Source: Mactromeris polynyma (lineage: Eukaryota; Mollusca; Bivalvia; Venerida; Mactridae). From it: a stretch of DNA of 64,000 bases. Of the stretch, positions 29,773 to 40,978 are shown piece by piece. The position numbers were made by a program, and so were the translations under genes. The stretch spans positions 6,965,768-7,029,767 of the forward strand of contig JASFXZ010000034.1 in assembly GCA_032209605.1 (NCBI GenBank). The letters are read 5' to 3'. Position 1 is the stretch's first letter, and each line of letters starts with the position of its first letter. The notes under the pieces are model-generated. The model saw only the letters and a list, made by a program, of their open reading frames with translations, had not been told where the DNA came from and made no database searches.

Positions 29773-30327
29773 ATGAAGAACTGGTGTGCTATAAACTGTT
29801 TGAGTAAGCATGGTAAACCTCTATTAGTTGGTAGTGATGGTTTTAAATACTCCATAAAGAGGAACCAAAAGAACTCTGTGTTATGGACATGTAGTGCTAG
29901 AAGTGTCAAATGCAAGTGCTACGCTATAGTGATCCAGAAAGGAGGCGAGTACATTAGAGGACCAAACTCTCACCAACATGCTCCAGATCCTTCTCTACTC
30001 ACCAATGTCAAAGTCAAAGTTCAAGTAATGAAAGAAGCTAAACGACATGTTTACCAATCAGCCACTGAGTTAGTAAACATCGCCATTAAAGAAAACTTTC
30101 AACCCAATAACCCAAGACTCCCAATACTAGACAGTGTAGCTACAGCAGCCAGCCGATACAGGTCCAAATTTCGTCCAGCTCAACCAAAAGACTTAGAATT
30201 TGTGGTCGACAGTGAATTTTTATCAGACATACGTTATGGAGATGCTAGACATTTGATATTCGCCACAGAAGAACAACTACAAATGCTTAGCAGTGCTAAA
30301 CGATGGTTCATGGATGGTACTTTTAAG
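29773..30327 (+). CDS. MULE transposase exon 1 (FLYWCH finger, first catalytic D)
   Basis: Residues 1-185, ends in phase 0 at gtatta. It includes GKPLLVGSDGFKYS and the block RWFMDGTFK. Confidence 0.85.
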
Positions 30328-32543
30328 GTATTATATCTTGACATTATATCTTCTAAGATTTTAATTTATGTAATTTTATGATGATGATGATGATAGATAC
30401 GGTGATGATGATGCAGATGATGATTAAAATAACGAGGAAAATAGTGATAGATAGATTTGAACTGTGCCATGATACTTCTTTCTTTCTTCAAAAACTTTAA
30501 AATAAAAAAAAATAAAAAATTAGCATTATGATTACTGGACCCCCTCGATCGCGTTATAATGGAGTTGCAGTGTACTGACATTGTCAATATAACCTAGCAG
30601 CTGTTTCTTATTATTGATTTCCGCATTTTAGGTTGTGGGAGAACCATTCTCATCCGGTCAGTTAACATCAATCCATGGTTTTGTGACAAAGGATGGATTT
30701 GAGAAGCAGGTGCCGATGGTGTTTGTACTGATGTCTAGAAAAAGAACACAGGATTATGTTATGGTAATATGTTTTTGAATCTTCAAATGCTTTGGATATT
30801 TCGAGGGCTCAACGCAACTCAATGAAAATATTTCAAACAATTTGTTCTATCTCATCCCACGTGAGGATTTATTTAAACTTAGTTGATAGTTCTAATGATG
30901 AGACCGTCGTACTGGTGCTTTCCAGGAACAAAACTGCAACTTATAATGTTCACATGTACATAACTGAAATACTGTTTATTATATTTTAGGTGTTGTTGAC
31001 AGAGATCCGAGATGCTCTTGAGAATGTAGTTGTGGAGAACTTTGTGCTGGACTTTGAGCAAGGTATGTAACGTAATTTTAGATAGTACATGCCTTTATAT
31101 CATAAGAAAGTTTTTGGTCACACTCAATGATTGTCATTCATAGGTTCAATTTCCGTCTCTTAGGTATATGGTAATTGTGAGACATGTTCCGATTGTTCGA
31201 CAACCATTGTATATAATTAGTATCAAAGATTGGGAAAGAATAATTATAACTACTAAGATACACTTCTGGTTCAGGGTCATGATTTAAAATCCCACAAACT
31301 GACCATGCTCAATAGCAATTGAAACATCACTGTTGATTATGTCATTATGGAAGAGTTCAACATTTGCTACTAAAATATCAAGTTTATATTAGTTTGTATT
31401 TGTATTTTTTTTTGTTTCAGCTGCTTGGTTGGCTGGAAAAGAGGTATTCCCTGGAGTGACTATCAAGGGCTGTGTATTCCACTTTACACAAGCAGTGTGG
31501 AGGAAGGTACAAGACCTTGGGTTAAAACCTTTATACATGGAAAGAGCATCAGTTTATCAGTATGTTCGACAGATGATGGCTCTTCCGTTCCTGTCCTCCA
31601 CCCACATAGAGCCCGCATTTCGACAGTTGGCTGGACGAGCGAACACAGGGCAGCTGTCAATATTAGTTAATTATATGGACGCGCAGTGGATGAATCATGC
31701 CATTTTTAATATACAATCATGGTCTGTGTTCGGAATAACGATAAGGACAAACAATGATGTAGAAGGTAACCTAACATTATAAATGTATATTTACCGTGCA
31801 GAAGTTAATCAGTGCAGCAGTTTTGATAAGAGGTTTTCATATTGACAGCCACTATGATCTCCAATAACAGCACTGTCGGACAATGTCATGCATACATTGA
31901 TTGTTGATGTAATTTTAAAAATAATAAAAGTATTCCGTGCAAAAGCCATGCATACTATGATCTCCAATAACAGCACTGTCGGACAATGTCATGCATACAT
32001 TGATTGTTGATGTAATTTAAAAAATAATAAATGTATTCCATGCAAAAGCCATGCATACTATGATTGTTGATGTAATTTTCATAGCAACAATAATTGCATA
32101 TTCCAAGTATAACAAATAATATACCATATGTTTAAGACAATGAAAAAGAAATATGAATACAGTACAACCTAAAATAAATAATAATATATACCTTTGAACT
32201 GAAATGTTATATTCATATCATTTCTACAATTTATTTTTCAGGGTGGCACCATAGACTAAACAGACAGGCCGGACATCAGAGTTTATCATTTTACAGATTA
32301 ATTCTGGCACTCCGTAGTGAGGCCGAATTAGTGTCATACGAATTGAGATTAATACGAGATAGTGTTTCGACAAGGAGAATACGTCCAAGGTACAAGGAAA
32401 TCGAGTTAAGAGTGCGAGAGTTCTGGACGGCATATTTAGACAATGAAATGAGCATAAGTGAACTATTAAATAAGTGTGCAAAAGTGTACGGTCCTCAATG
32501 TGAGGATAATGACATGATAAATGAAGAAACCCTGGTGACTTGA
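29773..32543 (+). CDS. FLYWCH zinc-finger MULE transposase, five exons, 468 residues
   Basis: Exons 29773-30327, 30632-30763, 30990-31062, 31421-31765 and 32242-32543 all have GT-AG borders and compatible phases. Residues about 13-70 form a FLYWCH-like finger (W38, C40, C47 or C49, H67, H69). A MULE-type DDE core follows: D181 in WFMDGTFK, D250 in VLDFEQA, C271/H274 in GCVFHF, and E368 in NNDVEGWHHRLN. The tail is helical and charged. The start is the first in-frame ATG; an out-of-frame 22-codon reading frame (29739-29807) overlaps it and could limit translation. Presence of matching inverted ends and target duplication argues for a mobile, not domesticated, gene. Confidence 0.88.
30378..30425 (+). 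repeat. GAT-rich microsatellite
   Basis: Imperfect run of gatgat triplets in the first intron of the transposase gene. Confidence 0.85.
30632..30763 (+). CDS. MULE transposase exon 2
   Basis: Acceptor tttag, donor gtaata; 44 codons, VVGEPFSSGQLTSIHGFV onward, matching the strand after the first D. Confidence 0.85.
30990..31062 (+). CDS. MULE transposase exon 3 (second catalytic D)
   Basis: Acceptor tttag, donor gtatgt; VLLTEIRDAL to NFVLDFEQ, phase 0 to 1. Confidence 0.85.
31421..31765 (+). CDS. MULE transposase exon 4 (C-x2-H motif, catalytic E)
   Basis: Acceptor tttcag, donor gtaacc; AAWLAGKEVFPGVTIKGC to TNNDVE, phase 1 to 1. Confidence 0.85.
31851..32080 (+). repeat. 103-bp tandem duplication, about 2.2 copies
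   Basis: The block starting actatgatctccaataaca recurs after 103 bases, with a partial third copy, in the last intron of the transposase gene. Confidence 0.88.
32242..32543 (+). CDS. MULE transposase exon 5 (terminal)
   Basis: Acceptor tttttcag; GWHHRLNRQAG onward, ending NEETLVT and TGA. Confidence 0.85.
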
Positions 32544-32884
32544 CTATAAGATTTGTGTGTGTAATGAATATTACAGCTAGTTTATGTCTGGGTTGTTGTT
32601 AGGAAGGAAGTTAGCATTGAGTATATATACATGTACTTGTAGCCTCCATTTCTCTTATTATTTGACTTTAGTGTTTGACTTGACATATTATATCATTGAG
32701 TGTGTGCGTGTGTATTTATGTGTAAAAAGTCAAAAGGTGTTGATTAAATCACACATTCTGACAAAGTCAAAATTAAATGATTAATAAATCATTGATCAGC
32801 TAAAGGGTTTTTAAACTATAAATTAACAATTTAATCTTAAAATAAACACCAAATTAATATGTAAGCACAAACATAATTATATTA

Positions 32885-33096
32885 AAAAGTGGGGGCGAAA
32901 CGTCTAGGGTCTATTAAAATAGGGGTGAAACGTCTTGGGTGGAAATGACTTGGGGGTGAAACGTCTTGGGTAGAAATGACTTGGGGGTGAAATGTCTTGT
33001 GTGGAAATGACTTGGGGGTGAAACGTCTTGTGTGGAAATGACTTGGGGGTAAAACGTCTTGTGTGGAAATGACTTGGGGTGAAACGTCTGGTATTC
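32885..33096 (+). repeat. Right inverted-repeat end of the Mutator-like element
   Basis: Six to seven copies of a roughly 29-bp block, gtgaaacgtcttgggtggaa plus atgacttgg, head to tail, the complement of the left end. Confidence 0.88.
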
Positions 33097-33105
33097 CAAA
33101 AAAAG

Positions 33106-33790
33106 CCTCCAAGTGTCCTTTTGTCTCCAAACAGTAAAAAAAAAATTAATGGCTTTTAACCATCATGATAAGAGCACTTTAAGATGAAGAGGGAAAAGTA
33201 ATAATACATTCAGCAAAAGCAGGAAATTAAAACATTTATAAGTAAAATAACCAAGCTCTTATTTTCTCAAATTTGAGACTTATCACGCATATTTTCCCAA
33301 TTGAAAAGGCCAGGCCGTAAAATTATTTTCAACAAAATCACTGCATGTAAAAGTGATATATTGCTGCTAGCATGCCATAAATGACCAGTTTCAAACAGAA
33401 AAACAAACATCATAATGATGATTTTAAACTCTACATTGACTTCGCTGTTTACTTCACAGTTTTTACTGACCATGCATAAGCTTTTAACTTGTTATGTCAG
33501 TCAAAATATACCAACCTGGAGTTATTAACACCTATTCTAAAAGCAAATCAAGACAAATGACCGATTTCTGGAGACGTATTTCTGAAACATTGTGTGCATT
33601 TTTTCAATAGTTGTTTTTATAATATTTATATCTGCATTCACATTTTATTATCTTTTGTAACATAACTTGTTTCCATAATTTATTGTATGTTCTGCATTTT
33701 TGCAGTTACCTAAGTGGTGTCAGATACAGAATAAGTAAGTGAGTTGGTTTAATGTGGAAATTGTCGAACAAGCTGTACATATATCTGCAG
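33106..33790. other. Intergenic AT-rich sequence
   Basis: No gene or defined repeat is recognised. Confidence 0.45.
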
Positions 33791-33800
33791 GAGAGAAACT

Positions 33801-34229
33801 ATGGCAGCATCTAGGATGCTAGATTTGAAGCGATTGATCCCAGTGAGTATTCTTTTAAAAATTATTTTATTTAAACAGAAAGTTAATAACTTTGTAACTT
33901 CTTCACACTGATTTTAGACAAGCTGTAAATGTATCAAGTGTTTGCTAAGGAGAGGTGTCTCAGATGTGTAGTTAACTTTTATGAAATGTTCAAACTATGT
34001 CTGTTGCAAGAATATTTAGTTTTATACTGTAATATTTCATTTCCCTTGAACAGGATAACTATATTCATATGATATTCAGAAACATGATTGTTTTATTTAT
34101 GATTATAATTATTTCAGTTTGTGATAGACTGTTGCTACAAATCATGTACAGGAAGGGAGTCTGTGACTGGATTGCCATTCAGTTATCACATGATTCCAGA
34201 GTTCCTGTCGGCACTTGTAGAGTCCAGGT
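33801..34229 (+). CDS. Possible start exons of an unrecognised plus-strand gene
   Basis: 33801-33842 begins with ATG (MAASRMLDLKRLIP) and ends in phase 0 at gtgagt. From acceptor tttcag an exon at 34118 continues in frame FVIDCCYKSCTGRESVTGLP, then FSYHMIPEFLSALVES to a donor near 34228-34231. The 3' end of this second exon is the first copy of the 55-bp array that follows. The available donors give phase 2, whereas the next good exon (35172) needs phase 0, so an exon is missing or this pair is independent. Confidence 0.35.
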
Positions 34230-34575
34230 GGTGATAGGTACTATGTGATTCCAGAGTTCCTGTCAGTACTTGTAGCAACCAGGAGGTGATAGGTACTATG
34301 TGATTCCAGAGTTCCTGTCAGTACTTGTAGCGTCCAGGAGGTGATAGGTACTATGTGATTCCAGAGTTCCTGTCAGTACTTGTAGCGTCCAGGAGGTGAC
34401 AGGTACTATGTGATTCCAGAGTTCCTGTCAGTACTTGTAGAGTCCAGGAGGTGACAGGTACTATGTGATTCCAGAGTTCCTGACAGTACTTGTAGAGTCC
34501 AGGAGGTGACAGGTACTATGTGATTCCAGAGTTCCTGTCAGTACTTGTAGAGTCCAGGAGGTGACAGGTACTGTG
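34184..34575 (+). repeat. 55-bp minisatellite, about seven copies
   Basis: The unit is gtgattccagagttcctgtc plus agtacttgtagagtccagga plus ggtgacaggtactat. The first copy coincides with the end of a candidate exon and contains CCAG/GTG donor-like junctions. Confidence 0.93.
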
Positions 34576-34662
34576 TTCTTCATGATATATCTGTAAATAG
34601 TAAATCTGTACAAACTAAATACATTGTAATGTCTACAATTAGGCTCATCTTAGCACATATCA

Positions 34663-35059
34663 CAGTCTTCACGAATACCCACTTGCCTGAAGCCCGGGAC
34701 AAGTAAAATGACCGTCGGACAAGTAAAAAATCCATTTCGTCTGCCTGAACGGGCAAGTCATGTTTGTGCTCTGGTGTGACACGCTTTTATCCAAGCTGTC
34801 ACCAAAATTGATGACGTAGTTCGCAATACTTTGACTTGTTTTCATTTTTTGTCAATTTTGTTTGTGTAACAGCACTTTTTCAACAACTATCATTTCTGAT
34901 TTAACAAATCAAAACAACTACCAAAACATCATGTTTCTTCGTTATTTTGATGGTGCTGTAAGTTTTATTCGGGCAAGTGAAAGTGAATTCGGGCAAGTGG
35001 AAATTGCAAGCTGTCTGCCCGAATGGGCAAGTCCTTCAAAAGAATTATCGTGAAGACTG
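34663..35059. mobile_element. 397-bp MITE with CAGTCTTCACGA ends
   Basis: Ends CAGTCTTCACGA and TCGTGAAGACTG are inverted repeats. Internally gcccgaatgggcaagt and cgggcaagtg motifs repeat. A partial relative lies at 26668-26900. Confidence 0.82.
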
Positions 35060-35171
35060 GTTCTGGGAATGTTTATTGAATCAGTATCAGTAGTTTCGTG
35101 TGAAATTAGATGCAGTATTGATAACGAAGCGATAAGTGTCTCATCTCGGCCAGTTTAATTCATTTTTTCAG

Positions 35172-36953
35172 GCAATACAGTTTTTGGAATTAGCTATTAT
35201 GGAAAAGTTCTTTACAGACAAGACTGAGTATGCTTTTATATCTACCCTTTAATTCTAGTTATTTTATTACTATTGCTGAAGATGTATTCAGTGGAATTAT
35301 ACCTAAATCATTCATTTTCATTTGTTTCGGTGATGAACATCATCTGCTTTTTAACTGTCTTCAGCAGGACATGTTCAGTTGTGATGTATTGTGACTGCAC
35401 TTCAGTATTTGTTATCATCTGTGCAGTTACATGTTAAACATATTGTACACCTGATTACATCTTATTGCAATGATTTGTAAAGTAAGCCAGATTGTTATAT
35501 TTCCAACCCATTCCTTTATGTAAGGAATGTGAATTAATTTGTCCAAGATCTGCCATAAGTTCCCCAAATTTGAATAACACATACTAGTATCAGTATCCTG
35601 GTAAGAGATATAGCCTAGGGCTATTTTGTTTGTAAGTGAAGGTATTGTTTTGCAAAGAAATATATAAGTGAATTACTGCTGTGTTTATGCCCCCACTCTG
35701 TAAGGGGGGGGGGCATATAGATTTGCCCTTGTCCATCTGTCCGTACGTCACAAAATCTTGTGTCGCGCATATCTCCATAAGAATATGAGCCAGAGTCATA
35801 AAACTTTACAGGAATGTTCACCAGCCTATGTAGTTGTGCACCTGGGCTTTCATGTTTGGATGTGCCCAGTAAGTGCAAAGTTATGGCCCTTGACTCAGTT
35901 AAAATACAGCCTACAGAGTTTTCATCTTGCAATATGAGCCAAATTTAAAACTTTTAACAGGAATGTTCACCTGCAGCGCCTGTGTAGTTGTGCACCTGGG
36001 GTTTCATGTATGGTTATGCCCAGTAATCGCAAAGTTATTGCCCTTGGATTATCACCATAATCTGTACATTTGTTCACTTGGTAATTTTGATACACATTCA
36101 CAAACTATGAGCAGAATAATAGCATTTGCTTTTGTGACAAAGGCTGCAAGTGCGGGCATCTGTGTCCTATGGACACATTTCTAGTTCTTTTTTATTTGCC
36201 CTTCTTTGACCTTACAAATTCGTCTGCGGTGGTTTCATCCACTGACATGTCCACTATACAGTTTTATCCAGTCTTGACCAAACTTACTGTGAATGTTTAT
36301 TGACATAATTTAGGCCAAGTGAGAAGTCTAAGTCATTATTGAGTTATTTGACTTACAGTGCCAAAAAGTTACCAAATTGGCTTTGTCCACTCTCTGACAC
36401 TTCACAAACCTTTGTACATTAGCAAATTACTTGGCAAAATCGGTTACTTATGCATGTTAGATTTTACTAGATGTTTGTTGTTAATCAGTTATTTTCCTTC
36501 TTAAAATTTCAGAAAGCTATATACTCGACATGGAGAAGTGTTTGGAATGAGAGACAATAAATTGTTGAATGCATTTAAGAGGGATAAATAGTGAGTATAT
36601 TTCTTTTATACTGGAAATACAATTTTACAATACCACAAACACCTCTTTGCACATTTGCTCTATGTAGAATAAATATACTGTAATTTATCCAAATGAATGG
36701 CTTCTACAATAAACCTACACAGCCCCATATGAAGATGCATTTTGCCAATCTATGTGTGAAATCTATGTTATATTTTATATATGTGCATTTTGTTTTTAGA
36801 AAGGTTTCATTGATATGTTTTAGGCTTCGGTATGTCATCTATCCCTTTTTGTCCATTATAATTTTACAATGAAGTGTGTATGTATTAATCCCATGATGAA
36901 ATAACTTGCTTTCTTATGATTATTTTAGTTTAGCCAAGGCGTATTTGAAACAG
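35172..36953 (+). CDS. Three phase-matched exons of an unrecognised protein
   Basis: Exons 35172-35227 (acceptor ttcag, donor gtatgc), 36513-36590 (acceptor tttcag, donor gtgagt) and 36929-36953 (acceptor tttag, donor gtatgc) join through split codons to read AIQFLELAIMEKFFTDKTE, KLYTRHGEVFGMRDNKLL, NAFKRDKY, LAKAYLKQ. Each exon has only this open frame or joins only in it, which supports a real gene. The third is a 25-base microexon. The composition suggests a soluble helical protein; no family is recognised. Confidence 0.5.
35690..36185. repeat. Dispersed repeat, two related halves
   Basis: The block 'aggaatgttcacc...tgtgtagttgtgcacctggg' occurs at about 35810 and 35960, and 'tctgtgtcctatggacac' closes the region; a related closing motif is at 39055-39072. 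This looks like a common interspersed repeat. Confidence 0.55.
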
Positions 36954-36983
36954 GTATGCTGTAAAGAGGCCTAAGCAGCCATT

Positions 36984-37430
36984 ATGGCTGCTGCTTTGAC
37001 AATTCCATATTCTACGTCAGACAGTAATTTGTGTACGACTGAAGCAAAAAGGCTGTCCTTGGCCTTGGACAAATCGTTATGTAAAGGTATGACTATGGTG
37101 TGAAACTTTATTAAATGAATATACAGTACTATGAAGAAATAAGGTAGTCTGTAAATGCTGAATATTTATTGGTAATACTGAAAAACTGCATAGTGCAACT
37201 ACAAAAATGATTTTGGGTGATGTTTAGATGTATAATCAATTGCGTGAGGTTGATAATGAAGTTTTATATGATTTTGGGTCTTTGTTTTGCCAACACTTAT
37301 TATGATTTCTGTGCTATAAATATTTTTCTATATAGTGGCGATTTTTCTTTCATGACTTGTATATTGAACATGCACCTTTTCAGTCAATACAAACAGAGAA
37401 AAATGGCAACAGACCTTGGTTAACTTCCTG
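36984..37430 (+). CDS. Two exons with two possible reading frames
   Basis: Reading from an ATG at 36984 to 37086 and on to 37384-37430 gives MAAALTIPYSTSDSNLC, TTEAKRLSLALDKSLCK, VNTNREKWQQTLVNFL in compatible phases with donors gtatga and gtaagt. Alternatively the upstream gene could enter at an acceptor before 37021 in phase 0 and read TVICVRLKQKGCPWPWT onward, also open in both exons. The first reading looks more protein-like. No further exon was identified. Confidence 0.35.
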
Positions 37431-37439
37431 GTAAGTGTT

Positions 37440-39455
37440 TTTTTGGTTGTTACTGGTAGGCTTATAAATTTGTCTACTTTTAAACTTAAAACTACAATGG
37501 AAGAAATGAACTATACTGATTTCCATGCTTTGTTTTATTACTGTATGAATTTGCCATTAATCTTTATCTTCATTGTTTGAGCATGTGTGATAAGAGGATA
37601 GCTATATAATGAGCTCTGCTTTAATTGTTTTCCAATATTATATTTAATCAATCAGTGACCAATATTTAATTAAATGAGAGTGGGCACTTGCTGGCAGGGC
37701 TCTTGTAAACAATATTATTTTCTTTTAAATATGTTTACTGAAATTTCTATGTTATATTTTAGTTTTCTCGATGTTGTTATAAATATTCTGCATTTCAGAA
37801 AACAGTATAGTGGTTTAACTCATTAGGGATAAAGGTGAATATTTTATGTATAAATCAATCTGAGAATTTATCTGGCTGAATATATCAACAGGAATATGTC
37901 AAGATTCATAACCAAATGGATGATATCAAGTGAATTTAACAGATGGTGCCATAATTTGCCACATTTAGATGGTGTGTGGCATATATCCTAAAGGACAAAG
38001 TCTCATTTGATAAAAAAAAATTGTATCTTCAACGTTTGGAATAGCAAAAACTATTGCGTATGGAGCAGAATTTCTATATATCTTTCTAGTCTGGCCGAGT
38101 TTCTGCACATGAAGTGTAAATGTGAATGAAGGCGGGAATTCTCAAGTATTACCAGAGTAATGGCCCTTTGTAGTTTTTATACGCCCATTTGAAAAACGGG
38201 ACGTAATATGGGAACACCCATGGCAGCAGGCTGGCGGCGTCCACAATGTTTCCGCTCTCAAGTCTTAAGAGTTTTCATCCGATCTTTACCAAACTTTGTG
38301 AAAATGTTAGTGGGCATAAAATCTCGGACAAGTTCGATAACCAGCCAGATCGGTCATGTCACTCGGGAGTTATTACCCTTTGATTTTAGAAATTACCTAA
38401 AATGTGTCTTGTTTTAACTCTGAGCTCTGACTTATGACGGGCGTATTTTGTGACAGTTTGCCATTCTTGTTAGGATATGGCACATATTATACAGAACAAA
38501 ATCTTGCAACTACACTAAGATTCATCATCATCTTTATCATTGAAGTTTCAATTTACTTCACACAAGTGTTCACCATGATGAGCCATTGTAACTCACAAGG
38601 CCCATGTCTATAGCTCAAATGTAAAGGTCACAATTATTGATCAATGGTAAAAACGGGTATTACAAATATGCACTGTACAGCATTATGTAACATTAATCTC
38701 TTCATATCTTGATAATTAACAAGATTGACACGTTGCCATTGGGCACTTTTTATTATCTTGTTGTATATCAGATGTACTTGTCATTGTCATGTTAAAAGGA
38801 TCAGTTGTATTTATTATTGCCCCTACTTGTTGGGTGTATAGACTCTTGTCAGTCCATATGAACGGACGAACATCCATCTGAACACCCAAACTCTTGTGGC
38901 ATGGACTGCTCCTTTATCATTTGAACTAGAGTTATTAACTTCTCACAAAAGTTTATTTGGATGTGTAATTGTGGACCTGGGTTGTAGTTTTACGATTGTA
39001 CCAGTACCACAAGAGTTATAATTCTTGTTCTTTGACAAAGGGAAAAGTGGGGACGTCTGTGTCCTATGCACATATTTTGTAATTGACCATGAGAGCTGAC
39101 TTATATGACATTAACTATATTGTATTGATTTTTTCATGTGAAGGTTTTCTGTTTATTGTTTGTATCAGCATTTACAAATAATGCAACCATGGATGTACCA
39201 TTTTTCAAAGATAGGTGTGGTTCAACACAACTTTTCTTGTTGACTTTAAAAATTGCTCACTGTTTTGTCATTCAGATGGTTATACATTTATTTGCATGTC
39301 AATCAGTTACTTATGCAGATTTTACACCAGGAAGTATTCCAAATATCTATGTTTACTGATGTTTATATCATTACAGTTTACTGCTATATCATGATTATAA
39401 TACTTGTTTTTGAATATTGAATATTATTTTGTTTAATTTTCTCTGCTGGTTTGAT
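37440..39455. other. Intergenic sequence with interspersed repeats, no exon supported
   Basis: Apart from the element at 38178-38452 and a related fragment at 38810-39075, nothing is recognised. Confidence 0.45.
38178..38452. mobile_element. Dispersed inverted-repeat element with 'acgcccat' ends
   Basis: tacgcccatttgaaaaacgg at one side and gacgggcgtattttgtg at the other. The middle carries 'tccgatctttaccaaactttgtg', a style seen in many interspersed repeats of marine invertebrates. Confidence 0.5.
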
Positions 39456-39459
39456 TTAT

Positions 39460-39867
39460 AGCATTATTAATCAGCATTAGTTATAGCATTATTAATCAGC
39501 ATTAGTTAAAGCATTATTAATCAGCATTATTTATAGCATTATTAATCAGCATTAGTTATAGCATTATTAATCAGCATTAGTTATAGCATTATTAATCAGC
39601 ATTAGTTATAGCATTATTAATCAGCATTAGTTATAGCATTATTAATCAGCATTAGTTATAGCATTATTAATCAGCATTAGTTATAGCATTATTAATCAGC
39701 ATTAGTTATAGCATTATTAATCAGCATTAGTTATAGCATTATTAATCAGCATTATTAATCAGCATTAGTTATAGCATTATTAATCAGCATTAGTTATAGC
39801 ATTATTAATCAGCATTAGTAATAGCATTATTAATCAGCATTAGTTATAGCATTATTAATCAGCATTA
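39460..39867 (+). repeat. 25-bp minisatellite, about 16 copies
   Basis: The unit is gcattattaatcagcattag plus ttata, with one deletion variant at about 39745-39755. Confidence 0.95.
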
Positions 39868-40274
39868 AATTGTTTAGGTGTTTAGACTGAAACTCAAACA
39901 TATTTGTTGTATTAAAACCCCTCCAGGCAACTATGAATAGAAAACACAAGATGTACCTTCCACATTATGGATATATTAATGTATATATATCAATTACGTA
40001 TAAGAGATTCTTTCAGACAAGTGGTAAATTTAGTAAGGATTAAATGCTTCTCTTGTTTATTTTTGTAACAATGTTGTAATACTAAAAAGTCGTATATTGT
40101 TTCTTTCACTTATAGATACTGTAACCAACTTGACCTAATATTATATTGATATCTTCATAACACTTCATCTCAATTTTGTATCCAATAACAATATTTTCTA
40201 GAAAATTTACATATTTACAAATTCCAAGCTTGCTAAATATTCCATTTATAACATCCCAGACTGGAGTTATACAG

Positions 40275-40500
40275 TACCGCCAGCGTGACAGTTCCGCGTG
40301 AAAGCGTTTCGCGTTCGTTTCTAACGCGAGAACGTGTTAGCGTGAAAGCGAGTATTCGTGTATTTTCCACTACGCATGCGCAGCGTGTAAAAACGATTTC
40401 GAGAATTCCCGACTGCGCATGCGCACCGTGTATACGTGAAAGCGTGAATTTCAAAAGCGCATGCGCACCGTGTAAACGCGAAAGCTATTTTGTTTACATG
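40275..40500. promoter_or_regulatory. CpG-rich promoter-like segment with three NRF1-type palindromes
   Basis: TGCGCATGCGCA (perfect NRF1 consensus) at 40414-40425, with one-mismatch copies at 40371-40382 and 40456-40467. They are spaced 43 and 42 bases apart in a degenerate 42-bp repeat, surrounded by four cgtgaaagcg-like motifs. It stands out from AT-rich flanks and precedes the reading frame at 40602. Confidence 0.5.
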
Positions 40501-40601
40501 GATGCGCTTGATTTTTTTAGAATACATTCTAATAGCGTTTGATTTATAAATATTAATTGGCATATATGTTTAATTAAGATTTTCTATATTGAATCTTAAT
40601 T

Positions 40602-40879
40602 ATGTTGACTGTTCATTTACGAGATCTGGTTGTTGATCTTGGATCAAATGGATACTCTTCCGTAGCAATTTCTTGGATTTTGAAAGGTGAACATGGTTTT
40701 TCCATTACTGCTCGTGGTGTAGGGCTAAATCTCGAGTCGGAAGTGTTATGCAAGTGTCGAAACTGCGGTTGCAATAAATTAATCTGAAAGAATTTCTTTT
40801 TACCAAAGACAGGCATCGCTCTCACACCTGCCGTGCAGAGCCTCCTAAGCGGAAACATTCTTACAAGGTGAGTACGAAT
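40602..40879 (+). pseudogene. Helix-turn-helix-like fragment, possibly transposase-derived
   Basis: The frame begins MLTVHLRDLVVDLGSNGYS, continues with a helix-turn-helix-like SVAISWILKGEHGFSITARGV, then meets an in-frame TGA at 40785; reading on the same frame stays open to a donor (aag/gtgagt) near 40867. The N-terminal pattern resembles DNA-binding domains of Tc1-like transposases and related genes. The remainder does not match, so it is at best a truncated remnant or a small exon. Confidence 0.35.
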
Positions 40880-40978
40880 CGTGTAGTTTTTCACATTGAA
40901 TGGTTGAGAGAAAAACGAATACTTAGTCATGTATTGTGAAGATGTTTTATCTGGTGATGTTCAAATGTCTCTAAAAAC

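Larger units (their letters stand above)
29556..33096 (+). mobile_element. Mutator-like element, apparently complete
   Basis: A 9-bp direct repeat CAAAAAAAG lies at both borders (29547-29555 and 33097-33105), the size expected for Mutator insertion. Both ends share CAGACGTTTCACCCC in inverted orientation, and each end is a run of CAGACGTTTCACCCC/AAGTCRTTTCC-like blocks. Between them is a five-exon FLYWCH plus MULE transposase gene without disabling changes. A second, partial end of the family is at 48202-48475. Confidence 0.88.

Noticed and set aside
33097..33105. CAAAAAAAG as a chance match of A-runs rather than a target duplication
   Set aside because: I considered this because A-runs are common, but the nine bases match exactly, have the expected Mutator length and agree with the end sequence seen in the second copy, so I kept it as a target duplication.
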